From positions 33,083,832 through 33,147,831 of the forward strand of contig NC_135549.1 of the NCBI RefSeq assembly GCF_964340395.1: a stretch of 64,000 nt of DNA, read 5' to 3'. Of the stretch, positions 1 to 12,400 are shown piece by piece. The translations under genes were made by a program, and so were the position numbers. Every line of letters starts with the position of its first letter. The first letter of the stretch is position 1. The notes below the pieces were generated by a model. The model had not been told where the DNA came from and did no database searches. It was given only the letters and a program-made list of their open reading frames with translations. This stretch comes from Glandiceps talaboti (Eukaryota > Hemichordata > Enteropneusta > Spengelidae).

Positions 1-1994
1 AATGCAAGAAGTCTTTCATTTAGTCATGATCGTTTTCCTGAGTATCACAGACAACTTTAGTAAAACTAGATTTATGTTTCATGTAAATTATTTCAATATG
101 CCCATTTTCATATTTTAGATATTTTATTGTGCATTCAATTTAGTAGACCAACTCTTCTGCTTGCACTAAGTACTGGACAATTTAAACTTTGCTGGCTTGC
201 CAAGTCAGTGGAGACTGCTTTCAACAAAACGCCATTATCTTGACTGTTGCTATGGGTATGGTTTATTGCTATACATACATTTGTCCATTTTGAATGTTTA
301 TCTACATTTTAGCTAATAGTCACAGGCATCATTATCTCCAAGCATGGGTATATATTGACAATGTGTTCTAGATGTCTGTATCTTTCCATATATATAACAA
401 TGTGTTCTAGAAGTCTATCTTTCCATATGTACATAGGTCATGATTAATATTATAATAGTGGGACTCAAAATTAACTTTACTGACTACTTGTCCATCAGGC
501 AAGTGAACTACAATTGTCATAAGGGCAAACCTACTTGCCCACAGTATTTCATGATTATCAATCTCTAATAGTTACCAATAGTTCATTACATTTAATTGTG
601 CATCAGTGTTGGTCGTCTTGACCTCTGTCCTTTTGTCAACCAGTGTTTAGTTGCTTGGGCTGGCTCAAACAGATGAATAGCTAGCAGGGCCTTGTAAGGG
701 TATTTGCATTAGCGTATTAAGTGTTTCTTATCAGGACTAGATCTCCAGTCAGATTTTATTATGTTCATGCATGGTCCCCTTTCATAGCATGCAGTTCAAA
801 GGGCTAGATATTTAATAATAATATTTCTGCCACCATTCAAGATGTTATGAAATCTTGCTTTATGATGGAAGAAGAGGAAAGGCCACAACTCTCTCTGAGG
901 TTTATTTCTGATATTAGCTGGAGCAGTTTTACTGCTGAAGGATTTCAATTCCTTGTCCTGACAACTTACAATGTCAAAGTCATTATTCCTTAAGGGAATT
1001 GAAAAGTGTTGAATAAACTGTTGTAGTTCTGACAATCATCACTACCATGAACAATCAATTGATCTCTTTCATCTCTTGGCCACAGTGAAATATCAAACAC
1101 TGTTGATGCTGAAGATACTACACTTTGCAGGAATGGATTAAATCTTTATTAAATCTTTTTATTTTTAAAAATAAAAAAAAACTTGCATGAAGTACAATGT
1201 CATAGTACAAATAATTACACCTGGATTGTCTAATAGGTATTTCCCCATATCTCTATACAGTAAGATAAATATGTCCCTATTTACAAATCAAAAGCACTCC
1301 TCTGAGTAGCTCTGTGGCAAGGTCAGGAGTAACATCTTTTTCACTCAGTTTCTCGTGTGAGGGTTATTTTTCATCGTCATAAAACTGGTTTCCCTTGTTT
1401 ATAAATTAAAAATCCAAAGTGAATTCCAAATCCTCATCCATATTGCCACTTCAATGTATTCATTTGAGTTTTTTCTAGATTGAATTTTGATGAATACCTG
1501 TGATTCAGAATCAGATATACATTTGTCAACATTATAAATTGGTTTTATTCTTTTGATATATGATCATGTTCATATTTACAGTGCTGAAGATATGAAATTC
1601 CTAGCAATCTATTTTAAACCTGAGAATTATATTGATGACTGTACTTTGTATGATAGAGTTATTGAAATTAGTGGGGGCCTGTACACTAGGTAATGTATGA
1701 TGAAGTGGTATGTTTGTATGAATAAATGGAAAGACTGGCCAGTCGACGTGTTTGTGGTATAATTTGGAAGTACATAGTCAATAGCCACTCAGGAAATATT
1801 TATTCTAAGATTCAGTTGAGTATTTCTCTGTGATGTCATTTCTTCATTAAAGTACATGTTGACAAAATGGATCAATCTGATTCTGAATTTGAGATTTTCA
1901 AAAATCTTACTTTCCAAAATTTGTTTACTGAAAAAAGCTTTTTGGCAGCTTTATGGCACATGTTCTTTATTAAATTTTACTCATCTTCGCAGAA
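1..1994. other. AT-rich region without a supported gene
   Basis: No exon with convincing homology was found. A stop-free stretch at 796-1035 (minus) translates to a lysine/phenylalanine-rich peptide that starts at TTG and has no motif I recognise. It could be a decayed transposon exon or chance. A short poly-A/T stretch lies near 1160-1185. Confidence 0.5.
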
Positions 1995-2315
1995 TTCTAG
2001 AAGTCTTGAAGATGCATGTAATTTGTTCTCATATTTGGTATGCTGTCTTTCAGCCTGTTAAATGTTGCCTCTTCTTTTTGTCCCCATTTGAACTTGGTGT
2101 CTTTTCTTGTAAGTTCTCTCAGTGGTGGTGACATCAGTGCTGTGTATTTCAGTATGAATTTGATAGGCAGTCTAGCTGTCATACCAAGGAAATCTTTGGA
2201 TCTGTTGGTTTGCTTTCTTTCACTGCTTTCACTTTTTCTGGTGCTGGTTTCAGTCCTTTGTTGGTGAATTTGCATCCATAGAATTCTTGCACTATTTTGG
2301 ATGTGTGTGCCATGG
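1995..2315 (-). mobile_element. Ty3/gypsy-type retrotransposon fragment (end of reverse transcriptase)
   Basis: On the minus strand, one frame near 2315-2195 reads VQEFYGCKFTNKGLKPAPEK and continues KVKAVKE. This is the usual pol segment at the end of the reverse transcriptase palm. The frame then shifts, and the next frame reads KDFLGM, then PLRELTRKDTKFKWGQKEE and a terminal FNRLKDSI. That matches the thumb/connection segment before RNase H in Ty3/gypsy elements. Only about 100 codons survive. The frameshift and the absence of flanking RNase H, integrase or LTRs mark it as a dead fragment. Confidence 0.8.
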
Positions 2316-2347
2316 GTGTGTAAACAACTTAGTCAGAAATAAGGGTT

Positions 2348-2407
2348 GTCGGAGGCAGAGTGGTTATGCCTTTTGCCTCGTGCCACTACAGTCGGAGTTT
2401 GAACCCA
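2348..2407 (+). mobile_element. tRNA-derived SINE head (A and B box)
   Basis: The segment has a tRNA-like layout. An A-box-like AGGCAGAGTGG lies at 2353-2363 and a B-box-like AGTTTGAACCC at 2396-2406, as in RNA polymerase III promoters of tRNA-derived SINEs. The segment between them does not fold into a clean tRNA cloverleaf that I can see, so a functional tRNA is unlikely. The 3' limit of the SINE is not clear. Confidence 0.5.
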
Positions 2408-2409
2408 TT

Positions 2410-3085
2410 CATTTTTTAAAAGTTTTTCGTAACAGAGCCTGGTTTATAATATATTGTTTGGATAATGTGATCCTATTGTCACATATGTTGCTCCACATTC
2501 ACATATCAGTGATTTTTCTGTCAATCTAGATGTATAACTTTGCTGTAAGTTTCCCCCGGCTCTTCGGTTGATCTTCAGAAATAGATATTTAGCATTATGC
2601 TCATTTTTCTGTGATGTGAAGTAATTGTTTGGTTTAGTTCTTAATTTGTCATATTTATCACCATTTTCTGGGTCTGCTAGGGTAGGCTAGGCTGTTTGTT
2701 AGCCCAGTTGTCTCTTTACCTCTACATGTAGATTACAATGGCATCTTAGACACTTGGACAGATGACACCACATCATACCTATAGCACTACTGAACCTTAT
2801 CAGTAGAGCTAATAACCCCAGATATAGCACTCTTTTAGTTTGCTTTCTAGAATTTCAAAAATTTGTATAGATGCAAGGGGGAAACCTTTACATGTTAAAA
2901 TAGCACCAGAAAGCAAATGCATTCTTTAGTCCAAAATCTCCAGTAATTGTACCCACCCCAACTTAGCTCCCTCAAACTTTGATTCAACTTGTACTTGACT
3001 AATTTCCAATTTATTAACTACTAGAGAATGTTACCTTTTACTTTTGAAAAAATGTTATGAGAAAATTTAATTTCAAAATAAAAAA
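2410..3085. other. Intergenic region, no gene seen
   Basis: AT-rich sequence with no exon-like frame. Near 2790-2815 there is a short match (CTATAGCACTACTGAACC) to the 3' terminus of dispersed family A, suggesting a tiny remnant. Confidence 0.4.
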
Positions 3086-3087
3086 AA

Positions 3088-3210
3088 TTGGTTTTGTTTG
3101 TTTGTATGTATGTATGTATGTATGTACGCATGCACGTATGTATGTATGTATGTACGCACGCACGTACGTATGTATGTATCTATCAATCAATCAATCAATC
3201 AATCAATCAA
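3088..3210 (+). repeat. TATG/TACG and AATC microsatellites
   Basis: Tetranucleotide runs of TATG with TACG and CACG variants are followed by an AATC run at about 3181-3210. They form the left border of the dispersed element at 3211-3382. The apparent open frames through them are compositional. Confidence 0.9.
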
Positions 3211-3382
3211 AGATATTTATATAGCGCCAAACTCCACTACGTAGCAATGTTCAATGGCGCTTTACAAAAGTGTGGATATAGAGGTGTCAGTAGGCTCTGC
3301 TAAACAAATAAGTCTTGATGCGCTTCTTAAAAATATCAAGGCTGGGTGACTGGCACACTTCTAGAGGGACATTGTTCCAAGC
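3211..3382 (+). mobile_element. Short dispersed element with AGCGCC/GGCGCT hairpin
   Basis: A non-simple block sits between two TATG microsatellites. It starts with a 'TATATAGCGCC' motif and has the complementary 'GGCGCTTTACA' about 30 bp later, so it can fold into a stem. Elements with a TATAGCGC...GCGCTTTACA core flanked by microsatellites are widespread in aquatic animal genomes; this comparison is from memory, not a search. No coding capacity. Confidence 0.5.
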
Positions 3383-3439
3383 GTATGTATGTATGTATGT
3401 ACATGTATGTATGTATGTATGTATGTATGTATGTATGTA

Positions 3440-3475
<36 letters not shown>

Positions 3476-3545
3476 TGTATGTATGTAGTATAGTATAGCA
3501 TTGTATAGTATATAGTATAGTATTGTATAGTATAGTATATTTTAT
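3383..3545 (+). repeat. TATG microsatellite followed by TATAG-type repeats
   Basis: A long run of TATG units, interrupted by ACATG and ATATAT, gives way near 3487 to irregular GTATAGTATA repeats. Low-complexity minus-strand open frames (Tyr/His/Thr/Ile) span it and are not genes. Confidence 0.9.
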
Positions 3546-4203
3546 TTGATATGAAATGAAATGTAAGAAATACATGATCTATGGTCAAAAACATACAAAA
3601 ACAAGAACAAAGATAATAGATAAATGTATGTATGTGTGTGTGTGTGTGTTTGTTTGTTTGTTCGTTTGTTAATTTACACTCAACCTCAATTTGTATAATG
3701 TTTCATTGACAGTTATGACTGTAAAATGATGGGTTATGAAAAAAAAATGTAAAGGATAGGTTTAATAAAAAATACATGAGGCTCTGTTATTATTATCTTC
3801 AGTAGGTTTGCAATAATGTTTTCAGTATTGCAGAGCAAATATCAAGTACTTGTGAATGTATTATAAGAATTTATATCTGGTGCATTATGTTTTGAATTGT
3901 ATTGCATTGTATTATGTTGCTTTATTAATTGTAACTTTCCTGAGAAATCTAATTGTTATTTTTATGCAAATCATATTTATAAGTTTATGCACATGAGCCA
4001 CTCTGGTTTCAAAACAATTCATGGAGAACATGAACACTGTTTTATACTGTTTCAAAGTTGATTCTTATATATGACCCCAGATTTCTATGCAGCATGATAG
4101 ATATGGTAAAATAAGGTAATTGTAAATTGTCAACAATACTGATTTAGGAACATAATGACATCATTTTTAGATGATACTAATTAAAGGGTTGATTCTCATA
4201 ATT
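3546..4203. other. Intergenic AT-rich sequence
   Basis: No exon, RNA gene or clear repeat family was found, apart from a short GT/TTTG microsatellite at about 3630-3670. Confidence 0.4.
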
Positions 4204-4715
4204 ACTAGTAGTTTTTAAAGGGAGATGTCTCTATGTGTCTGTCTGTGTGTGTGTGTGTATGTCTGTGTGTGTGTGTGTATGTATGTCTGTGTATGTCTGT
4301 GTGTGTGTGTGTGCGTGCCTGTGTCATCATTTTCTTCAAAATGGTTGGCTCAATTGTACTGAAATTTGGTATGTATAGTGTTTGGGGTGATGGCTAGACC
4401 TGATCAGTGTTTGAGAGAGATCTGTTCATGTTAAGTAGAGAAATTTGTATATCAAAACAATCAATTAATTAATTAAGCAATATCTCAAGACTGCATACTT
4501 CAATTTCAATCTAATTTAGTATATTTATTAAATATAACAAAGTGCATATGTTCTATAAATGTTGTTGATGTACCTTACAGTGTTAATGTCTAATTTGCAG
4601 TAATTAATGATTTTTGGTAATTAGGCTACAATATCTTAAGACTGCATACTTCAATTTCAATGTAATGTTCTACATATATACACATAACAAAGTCCATATG
4701 CCCTATAAAGTTTAT
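4204..4715 (-). mobile_element. Dispersed repeat family C, reverse-oriented copy
   Basis: The block opens with a GT/GTCT-rich stretch (4220-4325). Then come 'TCATCATTTTCTTCAAAATG', a 'CTCAATTGTACTGAAATTTG' segment, and two tandem-like ~170-bp submotifs containing 'AAGACTGCATACTTCAATTT' and 'TAATTAATGA'. The reverse complement of the same string of motifs occurs at 57872-59470 and, in part, at 42545-43360. It is non-coding and probably a non-autonomous transposon. Confidence 0.65.
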
Positions 4716-4810
4716 GTTTGTAAGTTTGTAAAATTATATTATTTATTAATTTGTATTGTAATTATTTATTGTTGTTGAAAAAAATAAAGTTTTTGTTTGT
4801 GTTGATCTTG

Positions 4811-4852
<42 letters not shown>
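4811..4852 (+). repeat. (ATT)n microsatellite
   Basis: About 14 uninterrupted TTA/ATT triplets. They encode a poly-Ile/Asn tract in spurious frames. Confidence 0.95.
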
Positions 4853-4853
<1 letters not shown>

Positions 4854-5018
4854 CACAGACGAAATTTGTCCAGTAATGTTATAGGCATAGTGAAGTGTGT
4901 GTGTATTTTGGGGTGCATAAATGTGTCGGTAAGTAGCGATATAACAATGGCTGACCACTTGATTACATTTCAATGCAAATTTGGCAACATTCAATCTTAG
5001 ATTAATCACATAGATTTG

Positions 5019-5330
5019 ATGGCAACTCTGTCAGACCACTTGACGACAACTACATCAGACCACTCGACGACAACTCCGTCAGACCAATTGACGACAACTG
5101 CATCAGCCCAATCGACGACAACTACATCAGACTATTTGATGACGATTACATCAGACCACTTGACGACAACTGCATCAGACCACTTGACGACAACTACATC
5201 AGACTATTTGATGACGATTACATCAGACTGTTTGACGACAACTACATCAGACCAATACACCTTTACGGAAAGGTACCTGGATGTTAATGAAAACGAAGCT
5301 AAAAGGGGATGGACTATGTTGCGTTGTTAG
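5019..5330 (+). repeat. 24-bp minisatellite (about 10 copies) inside a 103-codon open frame
   Basis: The unit is close to 'ACATCAGACCACTTGACGAC' plus 'AACT', and about 10 diverged copies run from 5019 to about 5260. Because 24 is a multiple of three, the array reads as an eight-residue repeat (SDHLTTTT with variants SDYLMTIT, SDQLTTTA). An ATG sits at 5019 and a non-repetitive tail runs to a stop at 5328-5330. A Ser/Thr-rich mucin-like product is conceivable. No signal peptide, splice signals or homology support it, so I treat it as a repeat with an incidental frame. Confidence 0.7.
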
Positions 5331-6474
5331 CAAACGTCTTCAGCAATGGTGGCAGTGAATGTACCTGTATGTGTGTGCTATTGCTCTCGACAGTGTTGAG
5401 CTTACTTCCTTTGATATCCTGGGTTCTGATCCTCAGCAAGAGATCTTGATTGATCGGTAAGTTTGATTTTTCATGTTTTATAGTCTGCTGAGTTTCTAAC
5501 TTCATACTTGTCTGTGCAGGGTGTATCTGATATTACAAGTAAGTCATTAGTTGAAATGAATGAAGTTCATTTATTGGGCCTGTGTTATACCAATCATGTG
5601 ATCATATAGTTACTAGTATTTGTACATATCAGACTCCTACACAAACTAAAATAGATACAAACCAAAACCTTTTGTTGTAACATGGTGTTATAAGCTATCA
5701 ATGAATTGATGTAATTACACTCACAGTAGTGTGGCAGTGATGATATGAAGTCTTCCTCAAGTGACCACACATTCAACCTCATTCAGTGTTTACACTATCT
5801 TGATTACAGGTTGATTGTATCCATATAACCAAGCACAGTTATCACACACTTGTGTAATCTAGATGTAGTACATGTAACAATATAATAGTTTTAGGTTGTA
5901 GCTATCTTAGTTTGCCTACAGCCTGATTTTCATAGTAGTACATCAACAATAGTTTTAGTTTGTAGCTATCTATCCTATGGCAATTGATTCATGTTATTAA
6001 AAGAATGAAATTTTTCCATCAAAATTTGGTTAGACTTGCCAAAATGTAGTTCAGCAATTGCATTGACGCCAGACTCCATCCCCGAATCATCCCACATTAG
6101 CTTGATTTCCATAGTAGTAGTGTCTATGGCAAACTATTCCCATTACAGTAAAGATAATCATTCAACAAATAGTTACAATAGATTTTTAGTTTGTTTACAG
6201 CAAGGCCACCTCCTATCAAAAATTAAATAAAATATCATTTGGACAATGCTGAGGAAGGTGAATATAAAGATGATGATTTTATTGACAATGGACATAAAAG
6301 AAATATTTTGTTATGACAAGTAAACTTGAAGATTTTAATTAAGAGAAATTATTTCTTTATTTTTATGAAAACAAATGAAAATAGTTATTAGATTCTACGT
6401 TCAAACAGTACACTGAACTTTGTGAATAAATCACAGAATGTATTCTACACCAACTAGCTGCATGCCAAATACTT
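5331..6474. other. Intergenic sequence, no gene seen
   Basis: Two related stretches mention 'TTTTAGTTTGTAGCTATCT' near 5890 and 5950, a local duplication. No exon-like frame was found. The giant 60-bp array starts at the right edge. Confidence 0.4.
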
Positions 6475-9400
6475 ATGTATACCTTTGCAATCTATAATAC
6501 CGAGTCCTTAACTATTGGTCACCTACATTATATTATGTATACCATTGCAATCTATCCTACCAAGTCCTCAACTATTGGTCACCTACATTGTATTAAGTAT
6601 ACCATTGCCATCTATCCTACCAAGTCCTCAACTATTGGTCACCTACATTGTATTAAGTATACCATTGCCATCTATCCTACCAAGTCCTCAACTATTGGTC
6701 ACCTACATTGTATTAAGTATACCTTTGCAATCTATCCTACCAAGTCCTCATATATATGTCACCTACATTGTATTATGTGTACCAATGCAATCTATCCTAC
6801 CAAGTCATCAACTATTGGTCACCTACATTGTATCATGTATACAATTGCCATCTCTCATACCGACTCCTCAACTATTGGTCACCTACATTGTATTATGTAT
6901 ACCATTGCCATTTCTCATACTGAAACCTCAACTATTGGTCACCTACATATTTGTAGTATTGTGTATACCTTTGCAATCTATCCTACCAAGTTCTCAACTT
7001 TTGGTCAACTACATTGTATTATGTATACCATTGCAATCTATCCTACCACGTCCTAAACTATTGGTCACCTACATTGTATTATGAATACCATTCCAATCTA
7101 TCACACCGACTCCTTAACTATTGGTCACCTATATTGTATTATGTATACCTTTGCAATCTATCCTACCAAGTCCTCAACTATTGGTCACCTACATTGTATT
7201 ATGTATACCATTGCCATTTCTCATACTGAAACCTCAACTATTGGTCACCTACATATTTGTAGTATTATGTATACCATTGCAATCTATCCTACCAAGTTCT
7301 CAACTTTTGGTCAACTACATTGTATTATGTATACCATTATGATCTATCATACCAAGTCCTCAACTTTTGGTCAACTACATTGCATTATGTATACATTTGA
7401 AATCTATCCTACCAAGTCCTCAACTATTGGTCACCTACATTGTATTAAGTATACCTTGCCATCTATCCTACCAAGTCCTCAACTATTGGTCACCTACATT
7501 GTACTATGTATACCATTGCAATCTATCCTACCAAGTCCTCAACTATTGGTCACCTACATTGTATTAAGTATACCTTTGCAATCTACCCAAGCAAGTCCTC
7601 AACTATAGGTCACTTACATTGTACTATGTATACCACTGCAATCTATCCTACCAAGTCCTCATATATATGTCACCAACATTGTATTATGTATACCATTGCA
7701 ATCTATCCTACCAAGTCATCAACTATTGGTCACCTACACTGCATTATGTATACCATTGCCATCTCTCATACTGAAACCTCAACTATTGGTCACCTACATT
7801 GTATTATGTATACCATTGCCATCTCTCATACTGAAACCTCAACTATTGGTCACCTACATATATGTAGTATTGTGTATACCTTTGCAGTCTATCCTACCAA
7901 GTCCTAAACTATTGGTCATCTACATTGTATTATGTATACCTCTGCAGTCTATCCTACAAAGTCCTCAACTATTGGTCACCTACATTGTATTATGAATACC
8001 ATTGCAATCATGGTCAATTATTGGTCACCTACATTGTATCATGTATACAATTGCCATCTCTCATACCGACTCCTCAACTATTGGTCACCTACATTGTATT
8101 ATGTATACCATTGCCATTTCTCATACTGAAACCTCAACTATTAGTCACCTACATATATGTAGTATTGTGTATACCTTTGCAATCTATCCTACCAAGTTCT
8201 CAACTTTTGGTCAACTACATTGTATTATGTATACCATTGCAATCTATCCTACCACGTCCTAAACTATTGGTCACCTACATTGTATAATGTATACCATTGT
8301 GATCTATCATACCAAATCCTCAACTTTTGGTCAACTACATTGCATTATGTATACATTTGAAATCTATCCTACCACTTCCTCAACTATTGGTCACCTACAT
8401 TTTATTAAGAATACCATTCCAATCTCTCACACCGACTCCTTTACTATTGGTCACCTATATTGTATTATGTATACCTTTGCAATCTATCCTACCAAGTCCT
8501 CATATATTCGTCACCTACATTGTATCATGTATACCATTGCAATCTATCCTACCAAGTCATCAATTATTGGTCACCAACATTGCATTATGTATACCATTGC
8601 CATCTCTCATACTGAAATCTCAACTATTGGTCACCTATATATATGTAGTATTGTGTATACCTTTGCAATCTATCCTACCAAGTCCTCAACTTTCGGCCAA
8701 CTACATTATATTATGTATACCATTGCCATCTATCCTACCAAGTCCTCATATATTGGTCACCTACATTGTATCATGTATACCATTGCAATCTGTCCTACCA
8801 AGTCATCAATTATCGGTCACCTACATTGTATCATGTATACCATTGCCATCTCTCATACTGACTCCTAAACTATTGGTCACCTACATTGTATTATGTATAT
8901 CATTGCCATCTATCCTACCATGTCTCTAAATTGGTCACCTCCATTGTATTGTGTATACCATTGCCGTTTCTCATACTGAATCCTAAACTATTGGTCACCT
9001 ACATATATGTAGTATTGTGTATACCATTGCCATCTCTCATACCAATTCCTCAAATATTGGTCACCTACATTGTATTATGTATACCATTGCCATCTCTCAT
9101 ACTGAAACCTCAACTATTGGTCACCTCCATTGTATTATGTATACCATTGCCATCTCTCATACTGAAACCTCAACTATTAGTCACCCACATATATGTAGTA
9201 TTGTGTATACCTTTGCAATCTATACTACCAAGTCCTCAACTATTGGTCGACTACACTGCATTATGTATACCATTGCCATCTCTCATACTGAAACCTCAAC
9301 TATTGGTCACCTACATTGTATTATGTATACCATTGCCATTTCTCATACTGAAACCTCAACTATTGGTCACCTACATATTTGTAGTATTATGTATACCATT

Positions 9401-12400
9401 GCAATCTATCCTACCAAGTTCTCAACTTTTGGTCAACTACATTGTATTATGTATACCATTGCAATCTATCCTACCACGTCTTTAACTTTTGGTCACCTAC
9501 ATTGTATTATGTATACCATTGTGATCTATCATACCAAGTCCTCAACTTTTGGCCAACTACATTGCATTATGTATACATTTGAAATCTATCCTACCACTTC
9601 CTCAACTATTGGTCACCTACATTGTATTATGAATACCATTCCAATCTATCACACCGACTCCTTAACTATTGGTCACCTATATTGTATTATGTATACCTTT
9701 GCAATCTATCCTACCAAGTCATCAACTATTGGTCACCTACACTGCATTATGTATACCATTGCCATCTCTCATACTGAAACCTCAACTATTGGTCACCTAC
9801 ATTGTAATATGTATACCATTTCCATCTCTCATACCCAGTCACCTACATTGTATTATATATACAATTGCAATCTATCATACCAAGTCCTCAACTGTTGGTC
9901 ACCTACATATATGTAGTATTGTGTATACCTTTGCAATCTATCCTACCAAGTCCTCAACTATTGGTCACCTACATTATATTATGTATACCATTGCCATCTA
10001 TCCTACCAAGTCCTCAACTATTGGTCACCTACATTGTATTATGTATACCATTGCAATCTATCCTACCAAGTCCTCAACTATTGGTCACCTACATTGTATT
10101 AAGTATACCATTGCAATCTATCCTACCAAGTCCTCAACTATTGGTCACCTACATTGTATTAAGTATACCATTGCCATCTATCCTACCAAGTCCTCAACTA
10201 TTGGTCACCTACATTGTACTATGTATACCATTGCAATCTATCCTACCAAGTCCTCAACTATTGGTCACCTACATTGTATTAAGTATACCTTTGCAATCTA
10301 CCCAAGCAAGTCCTCAACTATAGGTCACTTACATTGTACTATGTATACCACTGCAATCTATCCTACCAAGTCCTCATATATATGTCACCTACATTGTATT
10401 ATGTATACCATTGCAATCTATCCTACCAAGTCATCAACTATTGGTCACCTACACTGCATTATGTATACCATTGCCATCTCTCATACTGAAACCTCAACTA
10501 TTGGTCACCTACATTGTATTATGTATACCATTGCCATCTCTCATACTGAAACCTCAACTATTGGTCACCTACATATATGTAGTATTGTGTATACCTTTGC
10601 AGTCTATCCTACCAAGTCCTAAACTATTGGTCATCTACATTGTATTATGTATACCTCTGCAGTCTATCCTACAAAGTCCTCAACTATTGGTCACCTACAT
10701 TGTATTATGAATACCATTGCAATCATGGTCAATTATTGGTCACCTACATTGTATCATGTATACAATTGCCATCTCTCATACCGACTCCTCAACTATTGGT
10801 CACCTAGATTGTATTATGTATACCATTGCCATTTCTCATACTGAAACCTCAACTATTGGTCACCTACATATATGTAGTATTGTGTATACCTTTGCAATCT
10901 ATCCTACCAAGTCCTCAACTATTGGTCACCTACATTGTATTAAGTGTATACCATTGCCATCTATCCTACCACTTCCTAAACTATTGGTCACCTTCATTGT
11001 ATAATGTATACCATTGTGATCTATCATTCCAAGTCCTCAACTTTTGGTCAACTACATTGCATTATGTATACATTTGAAATCTATCCTACCACTTCCTCAA
11101 CTATTGGTCACCTACATTATATTATGTATACCATTGCCATCTCTCATACCAATTCCTCAAATATTGGTCAACTACATTGTATTATGTATACCATTCCAAT
11201 CTATCACACCGACTCCTTAACTTTTGGTCACCTACATTGTATTATGTATAACTTTGCAATCTATCCTACCAAGTCATTAATTATTGGTCACCTACATTGT
11301 ATTATGTATACCATTGCCGTCTCTCATACTGAATCTGCAACTATTGGTCACCTACATATATGTAGTATTGTGTATACCTTTGCAGTCTATCCTACCAAGC
11401 CCTCAACTATTGGTCGCCTGCATTGTATTATGTATACCATTGCCATCTATCCTACCAAGTCCTCAACTATTGGTCACCTACATTGTATTAAGTATACCAT
11501 TGCCATCTATCCTACCAAGTCCTCAACTATTGTCACCTACATTGTATTAAGTATACCATTGCCATCTATCTTACCAAGTCCTCAACTATTGGTCACCTAC
11601 ATTGTACTATGTATACCATTGCAATCTATCCTACCAAGTCCTCAACTATTGGTCACCTACATTGTATTAAGTATACCTTTGCAATCTTCCCAAGCAAGTC
11701 CTCAACTATTGGTCACTTACATTGTACTATGTATACCACTGCAATCTATCATACCAAGTCCTCAACTATTGTCACCTACATTGTATTAAGTATACCATTG
11801 CCATCTATCTTACCAAGTCCTCAACTTTTGGTCACCTACATTGTACTATGTATACCATTGCAATCTATCCTACCAAGTCCTCAACTATTGGTCACCTACA
11901 TTGTATTAAGTATACCTTTGCAATCTACCCAAGCAAGTCCTCAACTATTGGTCACTTACATTGTACTATGTATACCACTGCAATCTATCCTACCAAGTCC
12001 TCAACTATTGGTCACCTACATTGTATTATGTATACCATTGCCATCTCTCATACTGAAACCTCAACTATTGGTCACCTACATTGTATTATGTATACCATTG
12101 CCATCTCTCATACTGAAACCTCAACTATTGGTCACCTACATATATGTAGTATTGTGTATACCTTTGCAGTCTATCCTACCAAGTCCTAAACTATTGGTCA
12201 TCTACATTGTATTATGTATACCCCTGCAGTCTATCCTACAAAGTCCTCAACTATTGGTCACCTACATTGTATTATGAATACCATTGCAATCATGGTCAAT
12301 TATTGGTCACCTACATTGTATCATGTATACAATTGCCATCTCTCATACCGACTCCTCAACTATTGGTCACCTACATTGTATTATGTATACCATTGCCATT

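Noticed and set aside
3336-3594. Tyr/His/Thr-rich minus-strand frames
   Set aside because: Translation of TATG and TATAG microsatellites.
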